From NCBI GenBank assembly GCA_022482495.1, contig JAKVPA010000007.1, positions 1-64,000 of the forward strand: DNA of 64,000 nucleotides. The letters are read 5' to 3'. Source of the DNA: Sphaerochaeta sp. (lineage in GTDB: Bacteria; Spirochaetota; Spirochaetia; Sphaerochaetales; Sphaerochaetaceae). Position 1 is the first letter of the stretch. Every line of letters starts with the position of its first letter. Below, one piece after another: positions 44,901 to 54,114 of the stretch. The position numbers were made by a program, and so were the translations under genes. Below the pieces are notes generated by a model. That model saw only the letters and a program-made list of their open reading frames with translations. It was not told the origin of the DNA and ran no database searches.

Positions 44901-45607
44901 TCTCAACCTCATCCAGATGGGTGGAGAACGTGGTGTGCCGGCAGTGGTCGGACCAGTACGTGTCGATGACCCGCATCTCCGTCGCCGTGGGATCGCGCCG
45001 GACGGAACGGAAATAGTCCCGGACGCAGGACAGGTCGGCGTCATCCATGGCAAGGCTCCATCGCTTCCGCTCGGCATCCAGGTCCTGGCTGTCCACAAAC
45101 CCATGAAGGACCGGTTCGGCCGCCACGGCGTTCTGCTCCGTGGCAAGCGTTGTGGGAAGATCCATGGAGGCTTCCCTGCTGTCCACCGGGTTGATCACAT
45201 ACGCCTTGATGCGCGCGACATCCGCTTCGGAGAGCGTCCCGTACAGGTAGTACAGCAGGGCGCTTTTCACCACCGGCCGCTCTCCCTGGCTCATCAGCTG
45301 AATGCAGCACTCCTGCAGAGTCGGACCGTTGATCGAACTGACCGGGCAACGCCTCCACGGCAAACACCACCGCACCGGAGATGGAGGGCATCTGCTGTGA
45401 CCAGAGGTCGACCTGCGGCTCGGAAAACACCTTCTGCGCAGCCTGGAGGAACATCGTCCTCATCCAACCCCTGCACATCGTACCGTTTGACCATCCGCAG
45501 CCCGGTCAGCCGAGAGACTCCCAGGAACGAAACGATGTCTTCCTGAGGGATGCCTCCGCCTGCCGGAACTCCGGCCTCTTCTCCACAAACACCCGTCGGA
45601 CCATCAT
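41967..45607 (-). CDS. purL: Phosphoribosylformylglycinamidine synthase, long form, frameshifted
   Basis: About 1213 residues of the single-chain FGAM synthase (FGAR + Gln + ATP to FGAM). Start MMVRRVFVEKRPEFRQAE (ATG 45607, overlapping the purD stop as ATGA). Frame changes near 45555 (then EDIVSFLGVSRLTGLRMVKRYDVQGLD), 45455 (VFSEPQVDLW, VFAVEALPGQFDQR), 45330 (CCIQLMSQGERPVVKSALLYYLYG) and 44480. Central ATP-grasp-like core: [55 protein letters not shown]. C-terminal glutaminase: PGTNCEMDLFKAL and nucleophile Cys in LVGGICNGFQAL. Last gene of the purine operon. Confidence 0.95.
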
Positions 45608-46857
45608 TCCCCCAACAGCGCCCGGCGACCAATGTCCTGGCGCAGATACCGTCCTTCGAACGAAACCTTTTCCGCGGCCCGGTAGGCCGCGGTAATGGCT
45701 TCTCTGAGCGTCGGCGCGGTTGCCGTCACATCCATCACCCGACCGCCACTGGTCAAAAGCTTTCCACCCACCTTCTTCGTCCCGGCATGGAACAACAGCG
45801 CCCCATCCGTTTCCCCGATGGTGATCTCCCTGCCCCCCTGATACGAGCCAGGATATCCGCCACTGCAGAGCACAACAGAACAGGCCGCCTGGGTGGAGAA
45901 ACGCACATCTTTGCTCTTCAGTGAGCCTGAGCGTACCTTCTCCATCACGGAGAGCAGGTCACTCTCCAGCAGGGGAAGCACCACCTGCGCTTCCGGATCC
46001 CCGAAACGGCAGTTGTACTCGATGACCTTCGGACCATCGGGGGTGAGCATCAGACCAAAGTACAGGCACCCTTTGAACGGACAGCCTTCGCTTCGCATCG
46101 CTTCCACCGTGGGAAGGAAAATCGTTCTCATCGCCTGGTCGGCCACCTGTGGGGTGTACCAGGGATTGGGCGCCACCGCCCCCATCCCGCCGGTGTTCGG
46201 GCCGACATCCCCGTCCCCGACCCGTTTGTGGTCCATCGAGGAGACCATCGGCACGATGGTCTTTCCGTCGGTGAACGACAGGACGGACACCTCCGGTCCG
46301 GTAAGAAACTCTTCGATGACCAAGGTTTTCCCACTCTCTCCGAACGCCCCATCTTCCATGGCCCGTCGGACGGCTTGCTCCGCCCCTTCCCTGCTCTGGG
46401 CGATCACCACACCCTTGCCAAGCGCCAGCCCGTCCGCCTTGATGACCAAGGGAAGCGGAGCCTTTTGTACGTACGCCAGCGCTTTGGGAAGATCGGTGAA
46501 GATTTCATAGGATGCGGTGGGGATGTGGTATTTCCACATCAGATTCTTGGCGAACGCCTTGCTTGCCTCAATCCTGGCCGCCTTCCGGTCCGGACCGAAA
46601 CAGGGAAAGCCTGCGTCTTCCATCACATCAACAAGACCGGAAGCCAGGGGATTGTCCGGTCCGACCACCACGAAACCGATCTGGTGGCTCCGGGCGAAAT
46701 CAACCAAGGCGGGAAAATCCATCACCCCGATGGGAACGCTCTCTTCGATGCCTCCGTTCCCGGGAGCGCAGTACACCCGCCCGACATCCTTGCTACGTTT
46801 CAGCGCCCAACAAAGCGCGCTCTCCCGTCCGCCTCCACCGACCACCAGGACATCCAC
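45604..46857 (-). CDS. purD: Phosphoribosylamine-glycine ligase
   Basis: A 417-aa ATP-grasp enzyme joining glycine to phosphoribosylamine (GAR synthetase). N-terminal VLVVGGGGRESALCWAL, P-loop-like GNGGIEES, VGPDNPLASGLVD, ATP-grasp KADGLALGKGVV, EEFLTGPEVSVLSFTDG, the metal-binding EYNCRFGDPEAQVVLPLL. Complete and full length. ATG 46857 follows GAGGTTGCC, 10 nt after the AICAR formyltransferase stop; its stop overlaps purL. Confidence 0.96.
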   Translation of the reverse strand: MDVLVVGGGGRESALCWALKRSKDVGRVYCAPGNGGIEESVPIGVMDFPALVDFARSHQIGFVVVGPDNPLASGLVDVMEDAGFPCFGPDRKAARIEASKAFAKNLMWKYHIPTASYEIFTDLPKALAYVQKAPLPLVIKADGLALGKGVVIAQSREGAEQAVRRAMEDGAFGESGKTLVIEEFLTGPEVSVLSFTDGKTIVPMVSSMDHKRVGDGDVGPNTGGMGAVAPNPWYTPQVADQAMRTIFLPTVEAMRSEGCPFKGCLYFGLMLTPDGPKVIEYNCRFGDPEAQVVLPLLESDLLSVMEKVRSGSLKSKDVRFSTQAACSVVLCSGGYPGSYQGGREITIGETDGALLFHAGTKKVGGKLLTSGGRVMDVTATAPTLREAITAAYRAAEKVSFEGRYLRQDIGRRALLGE

Positions 46858-46867
46858 GGCAACCTCC

Positions 46868-48046
46868 TCAGTGATGGAACAACCGGATCTTGTTGCAGAC
46901 CATCACGATATGATGCTCATCACACGCCTTGACCACATCCTCGTCCCGCAGCGATCCGCCCGGCTGGACGATGTAGTCCACGCCGCTCCGGGCCGCCCGG
47001 TCGATGTTGTCCCGGAATGGGAAGAACGCGTCGCTGGCAAGCGCCACGCCCCGCACATGGGACAGATACTCCACCTTCCGCTGGTGGCTCATCGGCTCGG
47101 GCAACACGGAGAAATACGCCTTCCACGCATCCCCTTCATCCAACCGAGTCTCCGGCTCATCAGCCAGGTACTGCTCCACCGCGTTGTCCTTCTCGTTACG
47201 GGAAAGGGAAGGAAGGAACGGCAGGGAAAGCACCTCTTCGCTCTGGCGCAGATGCCACAAGTCCGCCTTGACACCGGAAAGCCGGGTGCAGTGGATCCTG
47301 CTCTGCTGACCCGCCCCCACTCCGATGGTCTGGCCGTGTTTGGCGTAGCAGACCGAGTTGGACTGGGTATACTTCAGGGCGATCATGGCGACGATCAGAT
47401 CGCGTTTGGACGCCTCGGGGATATCCTTGGCCATGGTGACCACCGGAGTGAGCACCGACTCGTCCAGCACCACGTCGTTGCGCTTCTGCTCGAACCAGAT
47501 GCCGAACACTTGGCGGCGCTCGATGGGATCGGGCTGGTAGGCGGGATCGATGGCAAGAACGGTGTACGCCCCATTTTTCTTTTCTTTGAGCAGCGCCAAC
47601 GCATCCTCGTCATACCCCGGGGCGATGACGCCATCGGACACCTCACGCTTGATGCACTTCGCCGTGGACAGGTCGCACACATCGGAAAGGGCGACAAAGT
47701 CCCCGAAGCTGGACATCCGGTCGGCCCCACGGGCACGGGTATACGCCACGGCCAGCGGGGAGAGCTCCGTCTTTGCGGGAATGAAGTACATCTTCCGTTC
47801 CTTCTCGTCCAGCCCAACGGCCACGGCAGCCCCGGCGGGACTGACATGCTTGAACGAAGTGGCTGCGGGCAGTCCGGTTGCCGCCTTCAGCTGGGAGACC
47901 AGCTGCCAACCGTTCAATGCGTCCAGCAGGTTGATGTACCCCGGCCTACCGGAGAGCACCGTCAGGGGAAGATCCCCGTTTTCCATGAAAATCCGAGCCG
48001 GGCTCTGGTTCGGGTTGCATCCATACTTCAATCCAAGGCTTTGCAT
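46868..48046 (-). CDS. purH: AICAR formyltransferase, stand-alone
   Basis: A 392-aa cytoplasmic enzyme that formylates AICAR using 10-formyl-THF (step 9 of IMP synthesis). It equals the C-terminal domain of bifunctional PurH: LKYGCNPNQSPARIF, ATSFKHVSPAGAAVAV, the catalytic-region SFGDFVALSDVCD, TQSNSVCYAKHGQTIGVGAGQQSRIHCTRL, ASDAFFPFRDNIDRAARSGVDYIVQPGGSLRDEDVV. The inosicase (MGS-like) N-terminal domain of PurH is absent; that step is supplied by the PurO-type gene just upstream, whose stop shares a base with this ATG (TGATG). Start 48046 has GGGAGGGAATG upstream; a longer open frame is the shadow of PurO. Confidence 0.93.
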   Translation of the reverse strand: MQSLGLKYGCNPNQSPARIFMENGDLPLTVLSGRPGYINLLDALNGWQLVSQLKAATGLPAATSFKHVSPAGAAVAVGLDEKERKMYFIPAKTELSPLAVAYTRARGADRMSSFGDFVALSDVCDLSTAKCIKREVSDGVIAPGYDEDALALLKEKKNGAYTVLAIDPAYQPDPIERRQVFGIWFEQKRNDVVLDESVLTPVVTMAKDIPEASKRDLIVAMIALKYTQSNSVCYAKHGQTIGVGAGQQSRIHCTRLSGVKADLWHLRQSEEVLSLPFLPSLSRNEKDNAVEQYLADEPETRLDEGDAWKAYFSVLPEPMSHQRKVEYLSHVRGVALASDAFFPFRDNIDRAARSGVDYIVQPGGSLRDEDVVKACDEHHIVMVCNKIRLFHH

Positions 48047-48742
48047 CACATTCCCTCCCGTGCATTGCAGATGATCTGACGAAACGAAGAAGACGACCGG
48101 TCGATCGTCCGAACCACCAGCGAGATCCGGTTGTCCCGATCCAGCGCGTCCCACAGCCCCGTGGCGATCCCAGAAGCGTCCCCATGCACCCGGCATTCCC
48201 GGGGCTCTCCGGAGAACGACGGAAGCGGAGATCCATCATGGTCATAGGTGTGGATCAGATGGGCCACTCCCGGCTGGGGCGTATAGCTCCAGGACGGCCG
48301 GTCGCACTGATCATCCTTCTTCCTGAGGATGGAAATCTCATAGGAAAAGACCGGATCCAGATGGAGCACGGCGCTGATACGCGGCGTGTAATGGGGAGCG
48401 TCCGGCTCGTACCGCCGCGTCCGCAACGCCTCAGAAAACGACGAACCCGCCTCCAGCCCCTGGACGATGGTGTCCGTCTGATCCCCGTTGGTCACCACCA
48501 CATCGTGGCCCCACCGACGCAACCGCCCGGTAGATGATCAGGCTGGGATCGGAAACCAGCGCCGGATCATACGGCCGGGTGAACAGGTCGGGACCCTCGG
48601 CCCGAAACACCCGGTTTCGGCTCTGCGCCGACCGTCCCATGATGAAATAGGCGAACAGTGGTTCGCCCTCTTCGGTTTGTCCGACCAGAATCCCCCGACC
48701 GGGATACCGGTTCCCCTGCAACAATGTTTCCAGTTCGTTCAT
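48046..48742 (-). CDS. purO: IMP cyclohydrolase, PurO type, frameshifted
   Basis: About 231 residues. ATG 48742 opens [21 protein letters not shown], then [27 protein letters not shown]; a break near 48525 leads to [48 protein letters not shown], typical of the IMP_cyclohyd family first found as archaeal PurO. It closes FAICAR to IMP. It replaces the N-terminal half of PurH and sits between purN (ATGA overlap 48739-48742) and the stand-alone formyltransferase, so steps 9 and 10 are coupled at the gene level. The bacterial version of this pair exists in some Clostridia and related gut bacteria. Confidence 0.88.
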
Positions 48743-49323
48743 GCCATACCCCTGCATACCTGTTCCGCCGCCCGTGGCAGCAGCACCCACTCCGCCTGTT
48801 CCATCACTCGCTTCTGTAGGATCTCCGGCGTATCCCCGTCCTGTACCTCAACCGCCTTCTGGGCGATGATCTCCCCGCCATCGGGAATCTCATTGACGAA
48901 GTGCACCGTCGCTCCGGTCACCTTGACCCCGCGGGCCAGAACCGCCTGGTGGACGATGAGCCCATAATAGCCTTTCCCGCAAAAACTGGGAATCAACGAC
49001 GGATGCACGTTGATCATACGGTGAGGAAAGTGTGATACGAACGCCGGACTGAGGATGGACAGGAAGCCGGCCAGGATCACCAGGTCGGCATCCCCCACCG
49101 CTTCAAGCAACAGACGCTCGAACGTCTCCTGCCGTTTTCCTTTTCTGGCAACCACCTGGGCGGGAACGCCATGGTCCTTGGCCCTGACCAACGCAAAAGC
49201 GTCCGGGCGGTCGGCGATCACCTTGACGATCCGACCATGGGCAAGAACCCCGTGTTTCTCGGCGTCCAACAGCGCCTGCAAATTGGTGCCGCCTCCGGAG
49301 CAGAGGACGACGATCCGCTTCAC
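48739..49323 (-). CDS. purN: Phosphoribosylglycinamide formyltransferase
   Basis: A 194-aa 10-formyl-THF-dependent GAR transformylase. GTG 49323 opens [55 protein letters not shown], the catalytic block [18 protein letters not shown] (Asn, His) and [19 protein letters not shown] (Asp) are all present. GTG overlaps the purM stop as GTGA (49320-49323). A single reading frame continues upstream into purM and would look like a PurM-PurN fusion; that join is only the result of a purM frameshift. Confidence 0.94.
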   Translation of the reverse strand: MKRIVVLCSGGGTNLQALLDAEKHGVLAHGRIVKVIADRPDAFALVRAKDHGVPAQVVARKGKRQETFERLLLEAVGDADLVILAGFLSILSPAFVSHFPHRMINVHPSLIPSFCGKGYYGLIVHQAVLARGVKVTGATVHFVNEIPDGGEIIAQKAVEVQDGDTPEILQKRVMEQAEWVLLPRAAEQVCRGMA

Positions 49324-50355
49324 CACAGCTCGACCCCCTTCTCCCCGTCGACGATCTCCCCCAGCCGATAGGATCCCGGAACGACGGAAAGCGCCGCCTC
49401 GGCATCCTGTTTGGCGACGATGACGATCATCCCCACCCCCATGTTGAACGTGTTGAACATATCCCGTTCCGAAACGTTCCCCACCCGTTGGATCAACGGG
49501 AAGATCGGTGGAATCCTCACATCCTTTTCCCGGATACGGATCCGCTTTCCCTCCGGCAGGCACCGGGGCATGTTCTCCTGGAACCCTCCACCGGTAATAT
49601 GGGCGGCGGCCTTGACGGTCACCCTGAGAGGCGAGCTCCAACAGCGGCTTGACGTAGATCACCGTCGGGGTGAGCAGCACCTCCCCAAGCGTCCTGCCCC
49701 CCAGTTCCGGATACTGCTTCTTTACCGCTTCAGGATGAGCATCCAGCCCAAAGACCTTGCGCACCAGGGAGAACCCGTTGGAATGGACGCCGCTGGACGG
49801 GAAGCCGATGACCACATCCCCGGCCTGCATGGTACTCCGGTCAAACAGCTTCCCCTTCTCCACCACGCCGACGGAGAAACCCGCAAGATCATATTCATCG
49901 GGAGGATAGAAGCCCGGCATTTCCGCCGTCTCCCCGCCGACCAGTGCGCATCCGGCCTGCCGGCACCCTTCGGCCACTCCCTTGACGATCGCCTCGACCT
50001 TCAGGGGATCCAGATGTCCCAAGGCGATGTAGTCCAGAAAGAACAACGGCTTGGCGCCGCAGGTGATCACGTCGTTGACACACATGGCCACGCAGTCGAT
50101 GCCCACCGTATCGTGCCTGTCCATCAGAAACGCGAGCTTCAGCTTGGTCCCCACCCCATCGGTGCCGCTTACCAGCACCGGATGCCGGATCGTTTCATCC
50201 AGCTCAAACAACCCGGAGAAATCCCCGATGCCGGACAGGCATCCGGGAATCATCGTCGACGCGGCATGCCGCTTGATCAACTCGACAGCCTGGTAGCCCC
50301 GGGTGATGTCCACCCCGCTGTCCCGATAGCTGTCACTGTGGCTTTCATTGTTCAT
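49320..50355 (-). CDS. purM: Phosphoribosylformylglycinamidine cyclo-ligase, frameshifted
   Basis: About 344 residues of AIR synthetase (FGAM + ATP to AIR). ATG 50355 opens [113 protein letters not shown] break near 49630 leads to [47 protein letters not shown] and stop at 49320. Its start lies within the end of purF (11-bp overlap). Confidence 0.95.
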
Positions 50356-51775
50356 CGCTCGCCCCCTCGGCCAACCGGTCCTTGCCCAGCGGAGTCTCCG
50401 GGGAAACCGGATAATCCCCGCTGAAACAGGCCGTACAGAATCCTCCGACATCCGGATGATCACTCAGTTTCGTCACGTTCTCCACGGAGAGGAACCCCAA
50501 CGAGTCCACATCCAGCAGGCGCCGCATCTGTTCGTCGGAGTACCGGTAGGCGAACAGCTGGCTGGAGGAGTCGATGTCCGTGCCGAAATAGCACGGATGG
50601 AGGAACTTCGGCGCGGAAGAACGGAAGTGCACTTCCTTCGCCCCGGCATCCCGAAGCAGCCGGACGATCCGCCGGCTGGTCGTCCCACGGACGATGGAAT
50701 CGTCGATCAACACGACCCGCTTGCCTTTGACCGTCGAGGAGACCGGGTTGAGCTTGATGCGCACCTGGTCCTCCCGGTTGCCCTGCCCCGGCTGGATGAA
50801 CGTCCGGCCGATGTACTTGTTCTTGATGAATCCGATGCCGTACGGAATGCCGCTCTGTCGGCTGTATCCGATGGCCGCGTCGATGCCGCTGTCCGGCACC
50901 CCGATGACCACATCGGCCTGGGCGGGATGCTCCAGGGCCAGAAACGCACCGGCGCGGAGCCGTGCAATATGCACCGAAATGCCGTCCACCAAGGAGTCCG
51001 GACGGGCGAAGTAGATCAACTCAAACACACAGAGACGCTTCGGCTTGGTACCGCAGAACGTCCGATGCGACGAAAGCTTCCCATCCCGCACCGATACGAT
51101 CTCCCCCGGCTCCACATCCCGGAGGAACGTGGCCCCCACGGCATCCAGCGCGCAGCTTTCCGACGCGAAGACGTACCCGCCTTCGGGAAGCGTGCCGATG
51201 CACAGCGGCCGGAATCCAAAGGGATCCCGGACGGCAAGCAGGGAGGAACGGGTCATGATGACCAAGGAGTACGCCCCCTTGATCACCTGCATCGTCTTTT
51301 CCATCGCTTCCTCGATCGTCGGGGTGGTGAAGCCTGCTCCGGGTGAGGATGTAGGCGATCACCTCGCTGTCGCTGGTCGTGTGGAAGATCGAGCCTTCCA
51401 GCTCCAGACTGCGCCGCAGCATGGCGTCATTGGTCAGGTTCCCGTTGTGGGCCAGTACCAGCGAGCCCTTCAGATGGTCCACCACCAGCGGCTGGACATT
51501 GCTCAGTTTCCCGCTACCCGTCGTACCGTAGCGGGCGTGGGCCACCGCCATCGAACCTTGTCCGAGCCTTTCAGAGACCTCTGGTCGAAGACATCGTGGA
51601 CCAGGCCCAGGCCCTTGTGCGTCGTGATGGCCCCATCCCGGTTCACCGCGATGCCACATCCTTCCTGACCACGGTGCTGCAGGGCGTACAGGGCGTAGTA
51701 CGCCTTGTCCGCCACATCCCCCTGGGCGGGAAGCCACATGCCGAATACCCCGCACTCCTCGTGGAGTTCCGCCAT
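50345..51775 (-). CDS. purF: Amidophosphoribosyltransferase, frameshifted
   Basis: About 476 residues. ATG 51775 opens [14 protein letters not shown]: the short propeptide is cut before Cys8, the N-terminal nucleophile that releases ammonia from glutamine. Frame breaks near 51565 (then [27 protein letters not shown]) and 51330 (then [20 protein letters not shown]). The PRPP site is [22 protein letters not shown], and [11 protein letters not shown] and [16 protein letters not shown] are standard. It makes phosphoribosylamine, the first committed purine step, so it is the likely feedback-controlled member of the operon. Confidence 0.95.
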
Positions 51776-51777
51776 GA

Positions 51778-52491
51778 TTAGGCTCCCATCAGGCGCAGAA
51801 GCACCTCGTCGTACGCTTCCTCCACGCCACCCATGTCCCTGCGGAACCGGTCTTTGTCCAGCTTCTTGCCCGTCTTTGCGTCCCAAAACCGGCAGGTGTC
51901 CGGGGAAATCTCGTCGGCCAGAATGATCGTCCCGTCGGGAAGCCGGCCAAACTCCAGCTTGAAATCGACCAGCTGGATCCCCACCCCGGCGAGATACTGG
52001 GAAAGAATCTCGTTGATCCGGAAACTGTACGTGGCGATGGTCTCCAGTTCTGCGGGAGTGGCCAGATTCATTGCGGCGATGTGGTACTGGTTGACCATCG
52101 GATCCCCCAGCTCGTCGTTCTTGTAGGAATACTCCAGCACCGTCCGGGAAAGCTTCGTCCCTTCGGCAAGCCCCAGCCGCTTGGACAGCGAGCCGGCGGC
52201 GATGTTGCGGACGATCACCTCAAGCGGCACGATGGACACCTTCTTGCACAGCGTCTCCCGATCAGAGAGCTGCTTGACCACATGGGTGGGGATCCCTTTG
52301 TCGGAGAGGAGCTCCATCAAATGGTTGCTCACCTTGTTGTTCACCACCCCTTTGCCGGCGATCGTCCCTTTCTTCAGGCCGTTGAACGCCGTCGCGTCAT
52401 CCTTGTACTGGATGATCACCAGATTCGGATCGTCCGTGGCAAATACTTTCTTCGCCTTCCCTTCATACAACTGCTGGTTTTTCTGCATCAC
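51778..52491 (-). CDS. purC: SAICAR synthase
   Basis: A 237-aa enzyme joining CAIR and aspartate with ATP. Motifs: [101 protein letters not shown] 52491 follows GAGGGGG. It is separated from purE by a strong 12-bp hairpin and ends 2 nt before purF. Intact. Confidence 0.96.
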   Translation of the reverse strand: MMQKNQQLYEGKAKKVFATDDPNLVIIQYKDDATAFNGLKKGTIAGKGVVNNKVSNHLMELLSDKGIPTHVVKQLSDRETLCKKVSIVPLEVIVRNIAAGSLSKRLGLAEGTKLSRTVLEYSYKNDELGDPMVNQYHIAAMNLATPAELETIATYSFRINEILSQYLAGVGIQLVDFKLEFGRLPDGTIILADEISPDTCRFWDAKTGKKLDKDRFRRDMGGVEEAYDEVLLRLMGA

Positions 52492-52508
52492 TACCCCCTC
52501 ATATGCAA

Positions 52509-52539
52509 ACAGGGTTTCCGTTACGAGCGGAAACCCTGT
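52509..52539 (-). other. 12-bp hairpin spanning the purE stop
   Basis: ACAGGGTTTCCG (52509-52520) and CGGAAACCCTGT (52528-52539) are perfectly complementary with a 7-nt loop that contains the purE stop codon (52521-52523). There is only TTTG after it, so it is more likely an attenuator or mRNA-stability element between purE and purC than a full terminator. Confidence 0.7.
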
Positions 52540-53012
52540 TCTACGGTTGCGTTTTCCTGGAGCACCGCAGCCTTCATCCGGCTGCGCTCCGTGGTGAGCT
52601 TTGCGGTAAGATCCGGCTCGCCAAGGGCCAGAATCTCAGCGGCAAGGTATGCTGCGTTCTTGGCGCCATCCACCGCTACGGTGGCCACCGGGATGCCGCT
52701 GGGCATCTGGACGGTGGAAAGCAGCGCGTCAATCCCCCCAAGGCTGGCGGAGATGGGCACGCCGATCACCGGAAGAATGGTGTTTGCGGCGATCACGCCG
52801 GCAAGGTGCGCCGCCATACCGGCACAGGCGATGATCACCCCCACACCTTTTTCAACGGCGGTGCGGGCGAACGCGATGGCCTCATCCGGTGTGCGATGGG
52901 CGCTGTATACCTGTACGGTGAACGGGATTCCCAACGAGTCCAGGACATCCGCGGCCTTCCGTGCAACGGAAAGATCACTGGCGCTCCCCATGACAATGGC
53001 GATGGTTTTCAT
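52521..53012 (-). CDS. purE: N5-CAIR mutase or AIR carboxylase (PurE)
   Basis: A 163-aa protein with the PurE signature [29 protein letters not shown] and the base-binding [16 protein letters not shown]. Class I PurE needs PurK; class II carboxylates AIR directly with CO2. No purK lies in the operon, and characterised Treponema denticola PurE is a class II enzyme; the loop [37 protein letters not shown] also reads more like that group. Class II is therefore likely but not proven by sequence alone. First gene of the operon, with the promoter and repeats 85 nt upstream. Confidence 0.93.
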   Translation of the reverse strand: MKTIAIVMGSASDLSVARKAADVLDSLGIPFTVQVYSAHRTPDEAIAFARTAVEKGVGVIIACAGMAAHLAGVIAANTILPVIGVPISASLGGIDALLSTVQMPSGIPVATVAVDGAKNAAYLAAEILALGEPDLTAKLTTERSRMKAAVLQENATVEQGFRS

Positions 53013-53075
53013 ACTTCCTCGTGGTGTGTTGATGCCACCATCCTACCGGGAAGTGCTGTTGCGTGACAAGCAGTT

Positions 53076-53126
53076 TTGCAACAAAAACACAGAAAACATC
53101 GTAACTTTGCAACAGCTCTGCAACAA
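53076..53126 (-). promoter_or_regulatory. Purine operon promoter with three TGTTGCA repeats
   Basis: Minus strand: -35 TTGTTG (53121-53126), 17-bp spacer, -10 TACGAT (53098-53103). The heptamer TGTTGCA occurs three times in the same direction: 53119-53125 (on the -35), 53107-53114 as TGTTGCAA (in the spacer) and 53076-53083 as TGTTGCAA (just after the start). Starts are 12 and 31 bp apart. This differs from the E. coli PurR and Bacillus PurBox sites and may be the operator of a different purine regulator. Confidence 0.55.
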
Positions 53127-53136
53127 ACAAGGCAAG

Positions 53137-53163
53137 AGAAAAGGGCGTCCGCCGGGACGCCCC
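53137..53163 (-). terminator. Intrinsic terminator after the ABC-2 permease gene
   Basis: GGGCGTCC (53143-53150), 4-nt loop, GGACGCCC (53155-53162), followed on the minus strand by TTTTCTCTT. It lies 7 nt past the permease stop and insulates the purE promoter from upstream transcription. Confidence 0.85.
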
Positions 53164-53169
53164 TTTCCG

Positions 53170-54114
53170 TTACATCCGAATCTCCTTCCGCTGAAACAGC
53201 ACGTACCCCAGTGCGAAAACCAGAATCACCGACGCGAAGAACGCCGTCATCTGCGGCCAGATCAACAGGACGCTCTGTCCGAACGGCAGAGGGTTGCCCA
53301 TCATCGCGCCCTGCACCTGGGAGAACAGCACCACCCCCAAAGAGCGGGTCGTCGGGCTGAGCATGGCGACGGACGCCTCCACGTACAGGTTGTACGGGCT
53401 GAAACGTCCCAACGCGACGGAAAGCTTCGCCGCCGTGTACTCATCCCCACCGCTGGCAAGAACCGCCACCACCTGGCTGATCATCGGCCAGAAGATCATG
53501 AAGAACAGCCACAGGGCGATGGAAACCAACGCCGAGACGGCGCTCTGCCGGAAGATGATGGACATCGTCATGGCGATCATGTACCACAGGAGCCCGTACA
53601 GCAGGGTGATCACATAGTACATCAACGCCCGGGCGATCTGCTCCCCTGTCGGCGGCACGCCGAGGAAGAACATGGCGCACCCGATGACCAAAAGCCACAG
53701 GGCCAAAAGCACCACACCCATGGCGACCAACGCGCCCAAGGCCTTCCCGAAGAGCAGCACATCCCGGTAGATCGGCTGGGACAGCAACCTGCCCAACGTC
53801 CGGTTCTGGTATTCGCTGTTGATGGCGTCAAACCCCAGGGCGATGCCGGTCAGCGGCACCAGAAACGAAATGAACGACATGAACGACGGGATGGGGTTCT
53901 GCGCGATGGTGAACAGGGAGAGCAGCATGTAGGAGTCCTCCCCGACATACGAGCGGAGCGTCCGCGTCGCCACGTACAGGCTGGAGCCGGCCGTCAGCAG
54001 AATCAAAATCATCAGCACGACCATTCTGACGCTGCCGGTATACTCGCCCAGCTCCTTGACGAACACCACGTCCAGTCCGGTCAACGCCGAACCTTCACGT
54101 TCCTTGCTCTTCAT
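53170..54114 (-). CDS. ABC-2 type permease of an exporter
   Basis: A 314-aa membrane protein with six segments (VRMVVLMILILLTAGSSLYVATRTL; FISFLVPLTGIALGFDAIN; ALVAMGVVLLALWLLVIGCAMFFLG; FRQSAVSALVSIALWLFFMIFWPMIS; MTAFFASVILVFALGYVLF). GFDAINSEYQNRTLGRLLSQPIYR is the conserved ABC-2 coupling block of NosY/GldF-like exporters. It starts inside the end of the ATPase gene (20-bp overlap). The substrate is unknown; the partner NEW3 protein suggests envelope assembly or secretion. Confidence 0.9.
   Translation of the reverse strand: MKSKEREGSALTGLDVVFVKELGEYTGSVRMVVLMILILLTAGSSLYVATRTLRSYVGEDSYMLLSLFTIAQNPIPSFMSFISFLVPLTGIALGFDAINSEYQNRTLGRLLSQPIYRDVLLFGKALGALVAMGVVLLALWLLVIGCAMFFLGVPPTGEQIARALMYYVITLLYGLLWYMIAMTMSIIFRQSAVSALVSIALWLFFMIFWPMISQVVAVLASGGDEYTAAKLSVALGRFSPYNLYVEASVAMLSPTTRSLGVVLFSQVQGAMMGNPLPFGQSVLLIWPQMTAFFASVILVFALGYVLFQRKEIRM

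Noticed and set aside
48739-50463. Apparent PurM-PurN fusion protein
   Set aside because: The frame passes through only because of a break near 49630; the true PurM end ([13 protein letters not shown]) is in the other frame and stops in a GTGA overlap with purN.
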